NCBI RefSeq assembly: GCF_004363305.1
Contig: NZ_SNZA01000004.1
Span: 372,001-436,000 of the forward strand
Length of the DNA: 64,000 nt
Reading direction: 5' to 3'
Source of the DNA: Marinomonas communis
Lineage (GTDB): Bacteria > Pseudomonadota > Gammaproteobacteria > Pseudomonadales > Marinomonadaceae
Within the stretch, counting starts at the first letter, position 1. Every line of letters starts with the position of its first letter. The notes beneath the pieces were generated by a model. The model was given only the letters and a program-made list of their open reading frames with translations, had not been told where the DNA came from and searched no databases. The translations under genes were made by a program, and so were the position numbers. Positions 34,099 through 42,856 of this stretch are shown piece after piece.

Positions 34099-35010
34099 AT
34101 GCATCAAATTGAATTTAAAGACCTAGTTATCTTCGTCAAAGTCGCTGAAACAGGGAATTTTCATGAAGCGGCAGAAGCCACCTTTTTGTCTCAACCTGCA
34201 CTCAGTAGACGCATGCAAAAGCTAGAGCTCGCCTTAGGTGCAAACCTTTTTGAGAGAACTACGAGAAAGACAAAATTGACCAGTGTCGGTCGAGAATTCC
34301 TGCCTAAAGCTCGACGTATGTTAGAAGAGTTTGAATTGTCCGTTTTGGGTATCAAAGACATGGCGAGCCAACAGAAAGGCTCCATTACGATTGCCTGCAT
34401 ACCTACTGCCGCCTTTTACTTTTTGCCCTCGGTCATAAAAGCCTTCAACGATAAGTACCCAGGTATTCGGATTAGGATTCTAGATGAAAGCGCAAATCAG
34501 GGACTGGAATCAGTCATTCAGGGGGACGCTGATTTTGGCATAAATATGGCAATCGCACAGCACTCAGAAGTAAGCTTTACTCCCCTAATCGACGATCCTT
34601 TTGTCGTATGTATGCGTCAAGATCACCCTTTAGCTGCATTAGCAGAAATCACTTGGAAAGACTTAGAAAAGTATAAATTAATCAGCGTAAGTCGAACCAG
34701 TGGTAACCGCTTGTTACTGGATAAATCTATCGCTAGAGATCAAGTAAATCTAAATAGTTTTTACGAAGTTCAGCACTTATCGACTTCATTAGGGCTGGTT
34801 GAGACAGGACTTGGACTATCAATCGTCCCACGCCTATCCATGCCTCTGGGCACCAACAGTGCGTTAACATATCGACCTCTGGCTGGCGAGCAAATAGATC
34901 GTTCCATTGGCTTAATCCGCCGTACCTCTACTCCAGTTTCGCCTTCAGCAGACTTATTTATCCAAATTTTATTGGATCAATGGTCTACCAAGACTGAAAA
35001 GCTTGAATAA
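34099..35010 (+). CDS. LysR-family regulator of the tct/galD-like operon
   Basis: A 303-residue LTTR, with HTH at about 6-64 (VKVAETGNFHEAAEATFLSQPALSRRMQKLE) and an effector domain at about 90-295 (PSVIKAFNDKYPGIRIRILDES, GLGLSIVPRLSMP). It is divergent from the galD-like/tctC/tctAB operon with a perfect T-N11-A box between, so it very likely controls that operon in response to its substrate. It is not closely similar to the two LysR proteins at 25765 and 46793. Its 3' end overlaps the convergent TauE/SafE gene by 26 bp. Confidence 0.9.
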   Translation: MHQIEFKDLVIFVKVAETGNFHEAAEATFLSQPALSRRMQKLELALGANLFERTTRKTKLTSVGREFLPKARRMLEEFELSVLGIKDMASQQKGSITIACIPTAAFYFLPSVIKAFNDKYPGIRIRILDESANQGLESVIQGDADFGINMAIAQHSEVSFTPLIDDPFVVCMRQDHPLAALAEITWKDLEKYKLISVSRTSGNRLLLDKSIARDQVNLNSFYEVQHLSTSLGLVETGLGLSIVPRLSMPLGTNSALTYRPLAGEQIDRSIGLIRRTSTPVSPSADLFIQILLDQWSTKTEKLE

Positions 35011-35737
35011 TCAAACGTACAGCTAAAATCGTCAAAATAACATTAAAAATACGACTAAAGTGCTTATCCGACACTCGTTTGAGTACTTTTAAGCCAAACC
35101 ATGTACCAATCGCACCACTGACCACCATGCACAGTAGCAATGGCATCCATGAACCAATAGGAAAGCCCGCTTGTTCAAACACAGTGATTTTTAATACATG
35201 CTGAAGCGACATGGCCGTCGCAAAGGTAGCAACGGTGCGGAAGCGGTCGACGAACACTTGTTTGATAAACGCGGCTACCAAGGGACCTGTAGCACCAACA
35301 AACAGCGTCAGAAAGGTAGTAATCGCACCCGCCATTAGCGTTCCGAACTTACCTAAGACCAGCTTGGGGAGCTTAGGCCCCCAGCATAAGAACAGGATAA
35401 ACAACGCAATGGATAAGTACATGACAGAGGGATCTAATGCTTCTAGTACTAACTGCCCAAGCAAAGCGCCCACTATAGCACCGGGTAAAAATAAACCAAT
35501 CAAGCGCCAATCAATGTGTCGCCAACTCATCGCGGCACGACCCGCATTAGAACCGAGTTGTGCCACCCCATGAAGCGGGATAATCAGTTGAGGCGGGAGC
35601 ACTTGCGCCATCACTCCCAGCAACATCACGCCACCACCCGCACCAAAACTTGCGGTAAACAATGACGTAAAACCAGCCGTCAGTACCAACAACCAAAAGA
35701 CAAAAGGCGATAGCCCATTTAGAAATAACTCGGTCAC
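34985..35737 (-). CDS. TauE/SafE-family sulfite/organosulfonate permease
   Basis: The 250-residue integral membrane protein has about eight hydrophobic helices and the family pattern GAGGGVMLLGVMAQVLPPQ, VGALLGQL and SALFIL-type segments. The TauE/SafE (DUF81) family exports or imports sulfite, sulfoacetate or other small anions. The start is GTG 35737 with GGGAG upstream. Neighbours do not identify the substrate. It lies between a LysR/tct region and the dctBD two-component genes. Confidence 0.85.
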   Translation of the reverse strand: MTELFLNGLSPFVFWLLVLTAGFTSLFTASFGAGGGVMLLGVMAQVLPPQLIIPLHGVAQLGSNAGRAAMSWRHIDWRLIGLFLPGAIVGALLGQLVLEALDPSVMYLSIALFILFLCWGPKLPKLVLGKFGTLMAGAITTFLTLFVGATGPLVAAFIKQVFVDRFRTVATFATAMSLQHVLKITVFEQAGFPIGSWMPLLLCMVVSGAIGTWFGLKVLKRVSDKHFSRIFNVILTILAVRLIIQAFQSW

Positions 35738-35834
35738 TCAAACATCTCCCATCACGAAGCGTGAGATGCTATCACGTCCACAGAATAACAGAGCGCCAAG
35801 AAAGCGATTTGAATGGTATTACGCAAAAAATCAA

Positions 35835-37193
35835 TTACGACTTATAAAGATCCTTATCCAAATCGTACTTGCGCATTTTGTCGTACAGGGTTTTACGCGG
35901 CAGCCCAAGAGCATCCATGGTGTCTTTGATCGAGCCCTTTTGACGCTTTAACTCTTGCTCTAACAAGGTCTTCTCAAAGCGCTCCATTTGTTCTGGCAAG
36001 GTCATAAACCCAGGGTTGGTTTCATTGGTAATGATCTGATCGAACTCAAAGGAACCCGCCTCACCCATTAGTACATAGCGCTCTGCAAGGTTTCGTAGCT
36101 CTCGTACATTACCCGGCCAATCATAGCTCATTAAGCTGTGCATACGCTCCGCCGAAAGCTCCTCAGACTCACGTTTGTACTGGGCAGTCGCCACCAGACA
36201 AAAGTGCTGCCATAACAGAGGGATATCATCTTTACGCTCTCGTAAAGGCGGGATATCTACACGCACAACATTAAGGCGGTAATACAAATCTTCTCGGAAT
36301 GTACCCGTTTCGCTGAGCTCTTTCAGATCAACTTTAGTCGCCGCTAAAATACGTAAATCAAGATCAACGCCTTTATTTGAGCCTAAGCGCTCAACCTTGC
36401 GCTCTTCCAATACTCGCAACAGTCGAATCTGCATCGACATGGGCATACTTTCTATTTCATCCAGAAACAATGTGCCACCATTGGAGTGCTCAATCTTACC
36501 GATACGTTGGGTTTTCGCATCAGTAAACGCGCCCTTTTCATGGCCAAATAGCTCGGATTCCATAATAGAATCCGGCACCGCACCACAGTTGATGGCCACA
36601 AATGGCTTGCCACGTCGCGAGCTGTGCTCATGAATAAAACGCGCCACCATTTCTTTACCAGTACCGGTTTCCCCTTGCACTAGGATATCCGCACCCGTAT
36701 CCGCTACATGTAGAAGCGCTTGGCGCAATCGATGAATCCCTGGCGTGTTACCAATAATTCGCGGTCCTGGTGCATTTTGCGCAGCAAGTTCTAAACGCAG
36801 ATTACGGTTTTCTAGGGTCAAACGACGCTTCTCACTGGCACGTCGCACCACTTCAATGAAATCATCGTTTGAGAAGGGTTTCTCAATAAAGTCATAAGCA
36901 CCATCGCGAATGGCAGTCACAGCCATACTGATGTCCCCATGACCAGTTATGAGAATAAAGGGGATTTCAGGGTCGATTTTCTTGACCTGTTCGAATAGCT
37001 CCAAACCACTCATGCCAGGCAAATTGATATCACTCACAATCACACCAGGCCAGTCAATCGCTATTTTATCCGCAACACCTTGTGCACTCGCAAACTCCAT
37101 CACATCGAAATCTTCTAGTTCAAGCGTTTGTGAAATCGCCATACGAACCGATTGCTCATCGTCGATGAGAATCACGCGATCTAACTCTGACAT
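35835..37193 (-). CDS. dctD: Sigma-54 response regulator, DctD-like
   Basis: A 452-residue NtrC-class activator. Receiver domain about 5-120 with Asp55 in VIVSDINLPGMSG and Lys105 in FIEKPFS; AAA+ domain about 145-375 with Walker A GETGTGKE, GHEKGAFTDA and Walker B TLFLDEIES; C-terminal Fis-like helix-turn-helix (KDTMDALGLPRKTLYDKMRKYDL). The overall order matches DctD, the C4-dicarboxylate response regulator. The sigma-54 contact loop reads GAFTDA rather than GAFTGA. It is transcribed with the sensor gene upstream (18-base gap). The likely target is dctPQM at 22.2 kb. Confidence 0.85.
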   Translation of the reverse strand: MSELDRVILIDDEQSVRMAISQTLELEDFDVMEFASAQGVADKIAIDWPGVIVSDINLPGMSGLELFEQVKKIDPEIPFILITGHGDISMAVTAIRDGAYDFIEKPFSNDDFIEVVRRASEKRRLTLENRNLRLELAAQNAPGPRIIGNTPGIHRLRQALLHVADTGADILVQGETGTGKEMVARFIHEHSSRRGKPFVAINCGAVPDSIMESELFGHEKGAFTDAKTQRIGKIEHSNGGTLFLDEIESMPMSMQIRLLRVLEERKVERLGSNKGVDLDLRILAATKVDLKELSETGTFREDLYYRLNVVRVDIPPLRERKDDIPLLWQHFCLVATAQYKRESEELSAERMHSLMSYDWPGNVRELRNLAERYVLMGEAGSFEFDQIITNETNPGFMTLPEQMERFEKTLLEQELKRQKGSIKDTMDALGLPRKTLYDKMRKYDLDKDLYKS

Positions 37194-37211
37194 TGCGGTT
37201 ATTCCTTAGCA

Positions 37212-39485
37212 CTAATCGGGTTGGAAGGTGTTAAGAGTAACACAAAACTCAGCCCCTCCTTCAGGGTGATTTTGCGCTGATAAACTACCATTCATAGAGT
37301 CCATGATACGTTGGGAAATAGACAGCCCTAGGCCTAATCCTAAGCCACTCGCTTTCGATGTATAGAATGGTTCGAATAAGCGATTTAAAGACTCTTCGGA
37401 TAACCCTGTACCAGAATCCCTAACATAAATGCGCACCAGATCCTGCTCACAGTTCACTTCAATGGACACCAGTTTCTCTCGCCCAGAAGCTTCTAAAATG
37501 GCATCCACCGCATTGGCCAATAAATTCACCAAGACTTGCTCTAAAAAAACCATATCCGCCAACACAGCCACTTGAACATTGCTCGGCACATGACTTTCAA
37601 TACCCGCTTCTTTGAAGCGAGGCTGCATAATCTTCAAGGCACCATTGATGGCGGTCTGCACATCAATTGGCGTATGCATCACATTACCTTTGCGCGCAAA
37701 CACTTTAAAACGAGCAATGATATCTCCCATATGGTGTCCCAATTGACTGATCTGCTGCAGGTTGCCTTTTGCCTGTTCGTAGCGTTCCCGTTCAAGAAAC
37801 TTCAAGCCATTATCAGCAAACGAGCGAATCGCGGTTAGCGGCTGATTAAGTTCGTGATTCAGTCCGGCGCTCATCTGGCCAAGCACCGCCAGCTTGGCGG
37901 TTTGGATAAGCTCTTGCTGTGTGGCTTTGTGCTCGCCGATTTCATGTCGCAACAATTGGTTAGCTTGCTCTAACTCAGATGTCCGCTCTTTGACTCGTAA
38001 CTCCAAGGCATGTCGAGCACTGGTAATTTCTTGCTCATAACGTTTACGTTCTGTCATATCGTGGAACGTCACCAGGTGACTGCGTCTCTGGGGGAGTTGT
38101 AACTCACAGATCGTCGCCTCCACCGCAATACCTGGGGACTCGCCTTTTACTGAGAGCGTACCTTGTACCGTGGTTAAGCTGTCTTTGGCATTATCAAAAT
38201 CCGATTGCAAGGCTTTGGTCCAGCGTAACAGGTCGTTCCCGGCCACTTGAAATAACGCAGATAATGGTTGGCCAATCAAATCCGACAAAGGCGTCGCTAC
38301 GAGCTTTTCTACCGCAGGGTTTAACGCTTCGATTCGAAACGCGCCATCCAATGTCACCAGACCCGCTTGGGTATGCTGAATGACTTCTCGGATATAAGCT
38401 TGATTGTGACGTGCCATTTCGATGGCATCGGATCGCTCTTGCAACATGCGAGATCGTAGATGAGCTAAACCGAACACCAGCATGGTGATGGTAATACCAC
38501 CCGCAAATATAGCGCGCCATAAAGCAATTTGCTCTTCAATCGCTGTTAATGGCACAAATACCGCCACTTGAAAGTTAAGCAGTTTGATCGGACGGCTCAT
38601 AGCCAAATAACGATGTCGCTCAACGAGTTCATTGCCCAAGTTGTCTTGGACTTCATCCAGCATTTCGATCACATCGCCACCACCCTCAAACGCCTTCTTG
38701 CTAACAACCGGCAGGGTTTCAATGGCTTGATCAAAGTAACGCTGAGACTCGGCAATACGTGTCAATTCCTCATGGGATAACTGCCCCATGACTTTGTATA
38801 GCCATTCGGATCGTGAAGAGCTGAACACTACACCATCAGGGTCTAACATCAAAAAGTCATAAGCCTGATTGCTAAAGCGCTTTTCAAACTGGGTTAAATC
38901 GACTTTAACAACGGCAACCCCAATGATGCTATCCCCTTCAAAAACAGGGTAAGAAAAGTAGTAACCACGACGATTAGAGGTTGTACCTAAAGCGTAGTAA
39001 CGTCCAGGTTTGCCCTTGATGGCATCTTTAAAATACGGTCGAAACGAGAAGTTGCCCCCGACAAATGAAGTACTTAAACGATAGTTGGAAGCCGCAATGG
39101 TGCTCCCGTTGACGTCGATAATGTAACTGTCAGACGCTTCTGTAATTCGGTTGATTTGCTCCAGTTCGCGGTTTAGCTGATTGATATCGGATGGTAGGCC
39201 ATCACGCAATGCCTTGCGTACTCGATCATTAGACGCCAACAATGTTGGCATATGTTGATACTTGGCAATGGCACTTTCTATGACGCTGGTGAGTTGGACC
39301 AGTTGCTCTGTTGTGTCCACCGAGAGATCTTGGATCTGTTGCTGTTTTAAGGCGTCACCACCTCGCCACAGTGTCAGCAGACAAATAACAAAGACCGCCA
39401 CATACAACCAAGCAAAGCGCTTTGGGTTCTCCAAATATTGCTTTGGCCAAATCAGATCACGAAATTTTGCAGACAAACTTACCAT
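37212..39485 (-). CDS. dctB: Sensor histidine kinase, DctB-like
   Basis: A 757-residue membrane kinase: TM1 about 22-40, periplasmic double-Cache region about 45-310 (SYIIDVNGSTIAASNYR, YFSYPVFEGDSIIGVAVVKVDLTQFE are DctB-like), TM2 about 320-340, PAS domain about 370-480, HisKA with MSAGLNHELNQPLTAIRSFADNG (phospho-His), and HATPase with NLLANAVDAIL, VRDSGTGLS and GLGLGLSISQRIM. The cache domain of DctB binds C4-dicarboxylates. ATG 39485 is preferred over 39491 because AAGAG is then six bases away. Its cognate regulator follows directly. Confidence 0.86.
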   Translation of the reverse strand: MVSLSAKFRDLIWPKQYLENPKRFAWLYVAVFVICLLTLWRGGDALKQQQIQDLSVDTTEQLVQLTSVIESAIAKYQHMPTLLASNDRVRKALRDGLPSDINQLNRELEQINRITEASDSYIIDVNGSTIAASNYRLSTSFVGGNFSFRPYFKDAIKGKPGRYYALGTTSNRRGYYFSYPVFEGDSIIGVAVVKVDLTQFEKRFSNQAYDFLMLDPDGVVFSSSRSEWLYKVMGQLSHEELTRIAESQRYFDQAIETLPVVSKKAFEGGGDVIEMLDEVQDNLGNELVERHRYLAMSRPIKLLNFQVAVFVPLTAIEEQIALWRAIFAGGITITMLVFGLAHLRSRMLQERSDAIEMARHNQAYIREVIQHTQAGLVTLDGAFRIEALNPAVEKLVATPLSDLIGQPLSALFQVAGNDLLRWTKALQSDFDNAKDSLTTVQGTLSVKGESPGIAVEATICELQLPQRRSHLVTFHDMTERKRYEQEITSARHALELRVKERTSELEQANQLLRHEIGEHKATQQELIQTAKLAVLGQMSAGLNHELNQPLTAIRSFADNGLKFLERERYEQAKGNLQQISQLGHHMGDIIARFKVFARKGNVMHTPIDVQTAINGALKIMQPRFKEAGIESHVPSNVQVAVLADMVFLEQVLVNLLANAVDAILEASGREKLVSIEVNCEQDLVRIYVRDSGTGLSEESLNRLFEPFYTSKASGLGLGLGLSISQRIMDSMNGSLSAQNHPEGGAEFCVTLNTFQPD

Positions 39486-39517
39486 AGCCATCTCTTAAAG
39501 ATAGGGGATGAGTCCCG

Positions 39518-40492
39518 TTACGCGTGCGCCCCAGCAAACGGCATCACTTCATTAATATGCGCTTTGTTTTGCAATAACATTAGCAGACGATCGACACCGA
39601 GCGCCACGCCAGCACACTCTGGTAAGCCTTGCTCTAACGCACTGATCAAACGCTCATCCGCTTGTCGCCATGCCTGGCCTTGCTCAGCACGCTCTGCCAT
39701 TTCAGAGCGCATTCGCTGCTGCTGCTCAACCGCATCCGTGAGCTCATAATAGCCGTTCGCCAGTTCCATACCGCGCCAATACCACTCAAAACGCGCCGCC
39801 GTAGCATTGCCCTGTGCATCAGGCTGTTGCTTAGCTAAAGCTGCTTGAGACGCTGGATAAGCATGAATAAAACACGGTACGTCTTGGCCAATCTTGGGCT
39901 CAACTAACATGGCAAAAAGAAGCTCAAGCAGCGTATCTCGATCCGTTTCATCCAAACCGTATTCCGTATGCTGATGACAGGTTTGTTGTAGCGCTTCAAG
40001 ACTTGCCGTAAAAGGATTCAAGCTGACATGGCGCTCAAAAGCTTCGGCATAGCTTAAACGCTCAGAGGTGATGGTTTGTCCCATTAGAGTCGATAACAAA
40101 TCATCCATCTCCGCCATGAGCTGCCAATGATCAAAGCCTAAGCGGTACCATTCCAGCATGCTGAACTCGATACCATGACGACGGCCGATTTCCTCAGCAC
40201 GAAAGACTTTGCCTAATTGATAAATGCTCGGCGCACCTGCGGCTAGTAAGCGCTTCATTGCGTATTCAGGAGACGTTTGCAGGTAGTAAGTCACCTCCTG
40301 CCCCAACGTTCGGGTTTGACTGTTCAGCACTTCGATATGCGGATCGCTGATGCTGCCAAGCGATAAACACGGAGTATCCACTTCCAACACATCACGCTCA
40401 TAGAAAAAGCCGCGGATTTGATGAAACACCTCAGCGCGAAATTTCAACGCTGCCAGATCTGCCGTGGGTTGCCAAACGTCTTTTGAATACAT
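39518..40492 (-). CDS. epmA: Elongation factor P--(R)-beta-lysine ligase
   Basis: The 324-residue LysRS-like enzyme (formerly GenX/PoxA/YjeA; E. coli 325) attaches (R)-beta-lysine to Lys34 of EF-P. Class II core only, without the anticodon-binding domain: FEVDTPCLSLGSISDPHIEV-type start (VLEVDTPCLSLGSIS), QTSPEYAMKRLLAAG motif 2 with IYQLGKVFRAEEIGRRH, and the C-terminal GVALGVDRLLMLL motif 3. It is 86 bases downstream of efp but separated from it by a terminator, so it may have its own promoter or depend on read-through. Confidence 0.94.
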   Translation of the reverse strand: MYSKDVWQPTADLAALKFRAEVFHQIRGFFYERDVLEVDTPCLSLGSISDPHIEVLNSQTRTLGQEVTYYLQTSPEYAMKRLLAAGAPSIYQLGKVFRAEEIGRRHGIEFSMLEWYRLGFDHWQLMAEMDDLLSTLMGQTITSERLSYAEAFERHVSLNPFTASLEALQQTCHQHTEYGLDETDRDTLLELLFAMLVEPKIGQDVPCFIHAYPASQAALAKQQPDAQGNATAARFEWYWRGMELANGYYELTDAVEQQQRMRSEMAERAEQGQAWRQADERLISALEQGLPECAGVALGVDRLLMLLQNKAHINEVMPFAGAHA

Positions 40493-40531
40493 AATGATCT
40501 TCTTTAACTTTTAAGCGTAATTCTCAAACAC

Positions 40532-40568
40532 AAAAAAGCCCCCACACCTTGCGGCTGGGGGCTTTTTT
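40532..40568 (-). terminator. Terminator after efp
   Basis: AAAAGCCCCCA pairs with TGGGGGCTTTT, and the minus strand then has T6. It lies 11 bases after the efp stop, between efp and epmA. Confidence 0.85.
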
Positions 40569-40578
40569 AAAAAGGTAA

Positions 40579-41154
40579 TTATTTGCCTGTTGCGCGTGAT
40601 ACGTACTCACCTGTACGAGTATCAATACGTAGCACTTCACCGATGTTGATGAACAGTGGTACGCGCACTACCGCGCCAGTAGAAAGTGTTGCAGGCTTAG
40701 AACCACCGTTTGCAGTATCGCCTTTCACACCTGGATCTGTTTCAGTTACTTCAAGCTCAATGAAGTTTGGTGGTGTAACCGCTAGTGGTGCACCGTTGTA
40801 AAGCGTGATGACGTAAGATTCTTGCTCTTTCAACCATTTAACTGTGTCACCAACCGCATTCGCATCAGCACCGTGCTGCTCGAAAGAACCGTCAGTTGCC
40901 ATGAAGTGGTAGAATTCGCCGTCAGTGTATAGGTACTCCATATCCGTATCCATTACATCTGCTGCGTCTAGAGATTCACCAGATTTGAAGGTACGTTCCC
41001 AAACACGACCTGATTTTAAGTTACGCAGCTTGATACGGTTGAACGCTTGACCTTTACCAGGTTTCACGTGCTCGTTGTCTAGAACGGCACAAGGATCACC
41101 ATCAACCATTACTTTGTTACCGCTGCGCAAATCGCTGGTAGAATAACTCGCCAT
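40579..41154 (-). CDS. efp: Elongation factor P
   Basis: The 191-residue EF-P has three beta-barrel domains. It binds the ribosome between the P and E sites and relieves stalling at polyproline motifs. Lys34 in KPGKGQAF is the target of beta-lysylation, and epmA and epmB flank the gene. C-terminal [16 protein letters not shown] closes domain III. E. coli EF-P has 188 residues. It is divergent from epmB and has its own terminator. Confidence 0.96.
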   Translation of the reverse strand: MASYSTSDLRSGNKVMVDGDPCAVLDNEHVKPGKGQAFNRIKLRNLKSGRVWERTFKSGESLDAADVMDTDMEYLYTDGEFYHFMATDGSFEQHGADANAVGDTVKWLKEQESYVITLYNGAPLAVTPPNFIELEVTETDPGVKGDTANGGSKPATLSTGAVVRVPLFINIGEVLRIDTRTGEYVSRATGK

Positions 41155-41202
41155 AAATCCTCACAATATCATGATGTAGATAAAAAGCTCTGAACGAACG
41201 GG

Positions 41203-42342
41203 ATGTTCATTGGAGTCCATCGCGGAATAATTAAGCGAGACTCACAAGAGCGAAGGCCAATCGGCCAAAGATTGGCCGCCATAATAACCCAATTTAACTT
41301 AATTTTGCAGATATTTGACGTGATCCCAATTCAAAATGCCACAGAGACCCATTGGTCCACTGAGCTAGCACAAGCAATAAAATCTCCCGCAGAGCTAATG
41401 CCATTGTTGGGGCTATCCAGCACAAGCCTTCCGCAAGCAGAGCAAGCGATGGCCTCTTTTCGGATGTTGGTACCACGGCCATTTTTGGCACGAATGGAAT
41501 ACGGCAACCCAAATGACCCACTGTTAAAGCAAGTGTTAGCCGATGACATTGAAATGCTTCCAGTCTCTGGATACAGCAAGGATCCCCTTGACGAAGGCGA
41601 GCATAATCCCCAAAAAGCCATCGTACATAAATATGAGCGCCGAGTGCTGGTCATTACTACCGGCTCTTGCGCGGTGAATTGCCGCTACTGTTTCCGCCGG
41701 CATTTTCCTTACGGGGACAACCAACTAGCGCAGAAGGAATGGGACTCGATCATCGAATACATTCAACAGCACCCTCAGGTGAACGAAGTGATCTTAAGTG
41801 GTGGCGACCCATTGATGCTCAAAGACAGTCAACTGAGCAAGCATATTCTTCGCCTAAATGAGCTGCCACAATTAAAACGACTGCGTATTCACTCTCGCTT
41901 GCCGATCGTGATTCCAAGCCGCATTAATGAAGAGTTTTTAAGCTGGGTGAAAGCCAGTCGCTTAGACATTGTATTGGTGCTGCACAGTAATCATGCGAAC
42001 GAAATCGACGCGGCCATTGCTGAAAAAGTCACCCAACTAAAAGCTCACGGAGTAACTGTCCTAAATCAAGGCGTATTGTTACGAAACGTAAATGACAGCG
42101 TCACAGCTCAAGTTGAGCTCAGCGAAAAACTGTTTGATGCAGGAATTTTACCCTATTACATGTTTACCTTTGACCCTATCGAAGGCGGTGCTCATTTCGA
42201 CATTCCCATTGCTGAAGCACAAAGCTTAATGGGCCAAGTAGCCAAGTACTTACCTGGTTACCTAATGCCTCGTTTAGCAAAAGAAATCCCAGGGGAACCA
42301 GCCAAAACCGTATTAGCCCCCACGTTTGCACCAGACGCGTAA
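41203..42342 (+). CDS. epmB: EF-P lysine 2,3-aminomutase
   Basis: A 379-residue radical SAM enzyme (E. coli EpmB 342) that makes (R)-beta-lysine from lysine for EF-P modification. CAVNCRYC provides the cluster cysteines (156, 160 and 163), with RRHFPYGDN, VILSGGDPLMLKD and RIHSRLPIVIPSRI following. The start is unclear: the family N-terminus aligns near residue 40, and the first 40 residues, from ATG 41203, look non-coding. In-frame TTG 41305 and GTG 41320 are alternatives, but no candidate has a good ribosome site. It is divergent from efp by 48 bases if ATG 41203 is used. Confidence 0.93.
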   Translation: MFIGVHRGIIKRDSQERRPIGQRLAAIITQFNLILQIFDVIPIQNATETHWSTELAQAIKSPAELMPLLGLSSTSLPQAEQAMASFRMLVPRPFLARMEYGNPNDPLLKQVLADDIEMLPVSGYSKDPLDEGEHNPQKAIVHKYERRVLVITTGSCAVNCRYCFRRHFPYGDNQLAQKEWDSIIEYIQQHPQVNEVILSGGDPLMLKDSQLSKHILRLNELPQLKRLRIHSRLPIVIPSRINEEFLSWVKASRLDIVLVLHSNHANEIDAAIAEKVTQLKAHGVTVLNQGVLLRNVNDSVTAQVELSEKLFDAGILPYYMFTFDPIEGGAHFDIPIAEAQSLMGQVAKYLPGYLMPRLAKEIPGEPAKTVLAPTFAPDA

Positions 42343-42349
42343 AACGCAA

Positions 42350-42381
42350 AAAGCCGCTGGCACGAATGTGCTAGCGGCTTT
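42350..42381. terminator. Bidirectional terminator between epmB and the YjfB-like gene
   Basis: AAAGCCGCTGGCAC pairs with GTGCTAGCGGCTTT (one mismatch) over a GAAT loop. T-runs lie on the minus side (T5) and weakly on the plus side (T3). It serves the two convergent genes. Confidence 0.8.
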
Positions 42382-42398
42382 GTCACATCTAAATACCG

Positions 42399-42593
42399 TT
42401 ATACTTTGATATTGATGTTTTGACCAAGGTTGCCTGAAGCAGGCGCGCTCGACTGGATCTGTTGAGTAGACGATGCCGCACTCTCAAGCAGTTGCAACGA
42501 CTGACGTCCTTGCTCTTCCTGCTGAGTCTTTGCCATCGCAACACCCATCATTTCCATTGCATACGCCGTACTGACATTCGTAACACTGTTCAT
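42399..42593 (-). CDS. YjfB-like putative motility protein, small
   Basis: The 64-residue protein MNSVTNVSTAYAMEMMGVAMAKTQQEEQG... is of the YjfB-type putative motility family: a short amphipathic protein with an N-terminal helix (SVTNVSTAYAMEMMGVAMAK) and a polar C-terminal tail ending NLGQNINIKV. Members are often found with flagellar genes, but no flagellar gene is in this window. The function is not established. GAGGTC precedes the ATG. The gap 42594-42856 ahead of the iron operon holds a Fur-like site and nothing else. Confidence 0.75.
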   Translation of the reverse strand: MNSVTNVSTAYAMEMMGVAMAKTQQEEQGRQSLQLLESAASSTQQIQSSAPASGNLGQNINIKV

Positions 42594-42808
42594 AGTCAGA
42601 CCTCTTAGTTCAGTATCCCTACTTTAGTACAGTCATTCAGAAAGCGGCAACGCCGCCTTACAATCCATTACAAACCTTTTCGGCCAGATACTCGCATACT
42701 TGAATCATGGTTTCAAAATCACCAATTAGTTCGTTGCATTTTATGCAACACCTTATCACATAAAACACTGAGTAAATTCTGTGCACCAGCATATGAAAGA
42801 AAAATAAG

Positions 42809-42828
42809 AAACATTATCATTAGTATCA
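42809..42828. promoter_or_regulatory. Candidate Fur box upstream of the FecB-like gene
   Basis: The region 42809-42828 reads AAACATTATCATTAGTATC, and its reverse complement gives three adjacent NATAAT-like hexamers (GATACT, AATGAT, AATGTT). It lies 29 bases before the start of the iron-uptake operon. Confidence 0.55.
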
Positions 42829-42856
42829 AAGATAAAGGTTAGCTTAAGGAGAGCTC

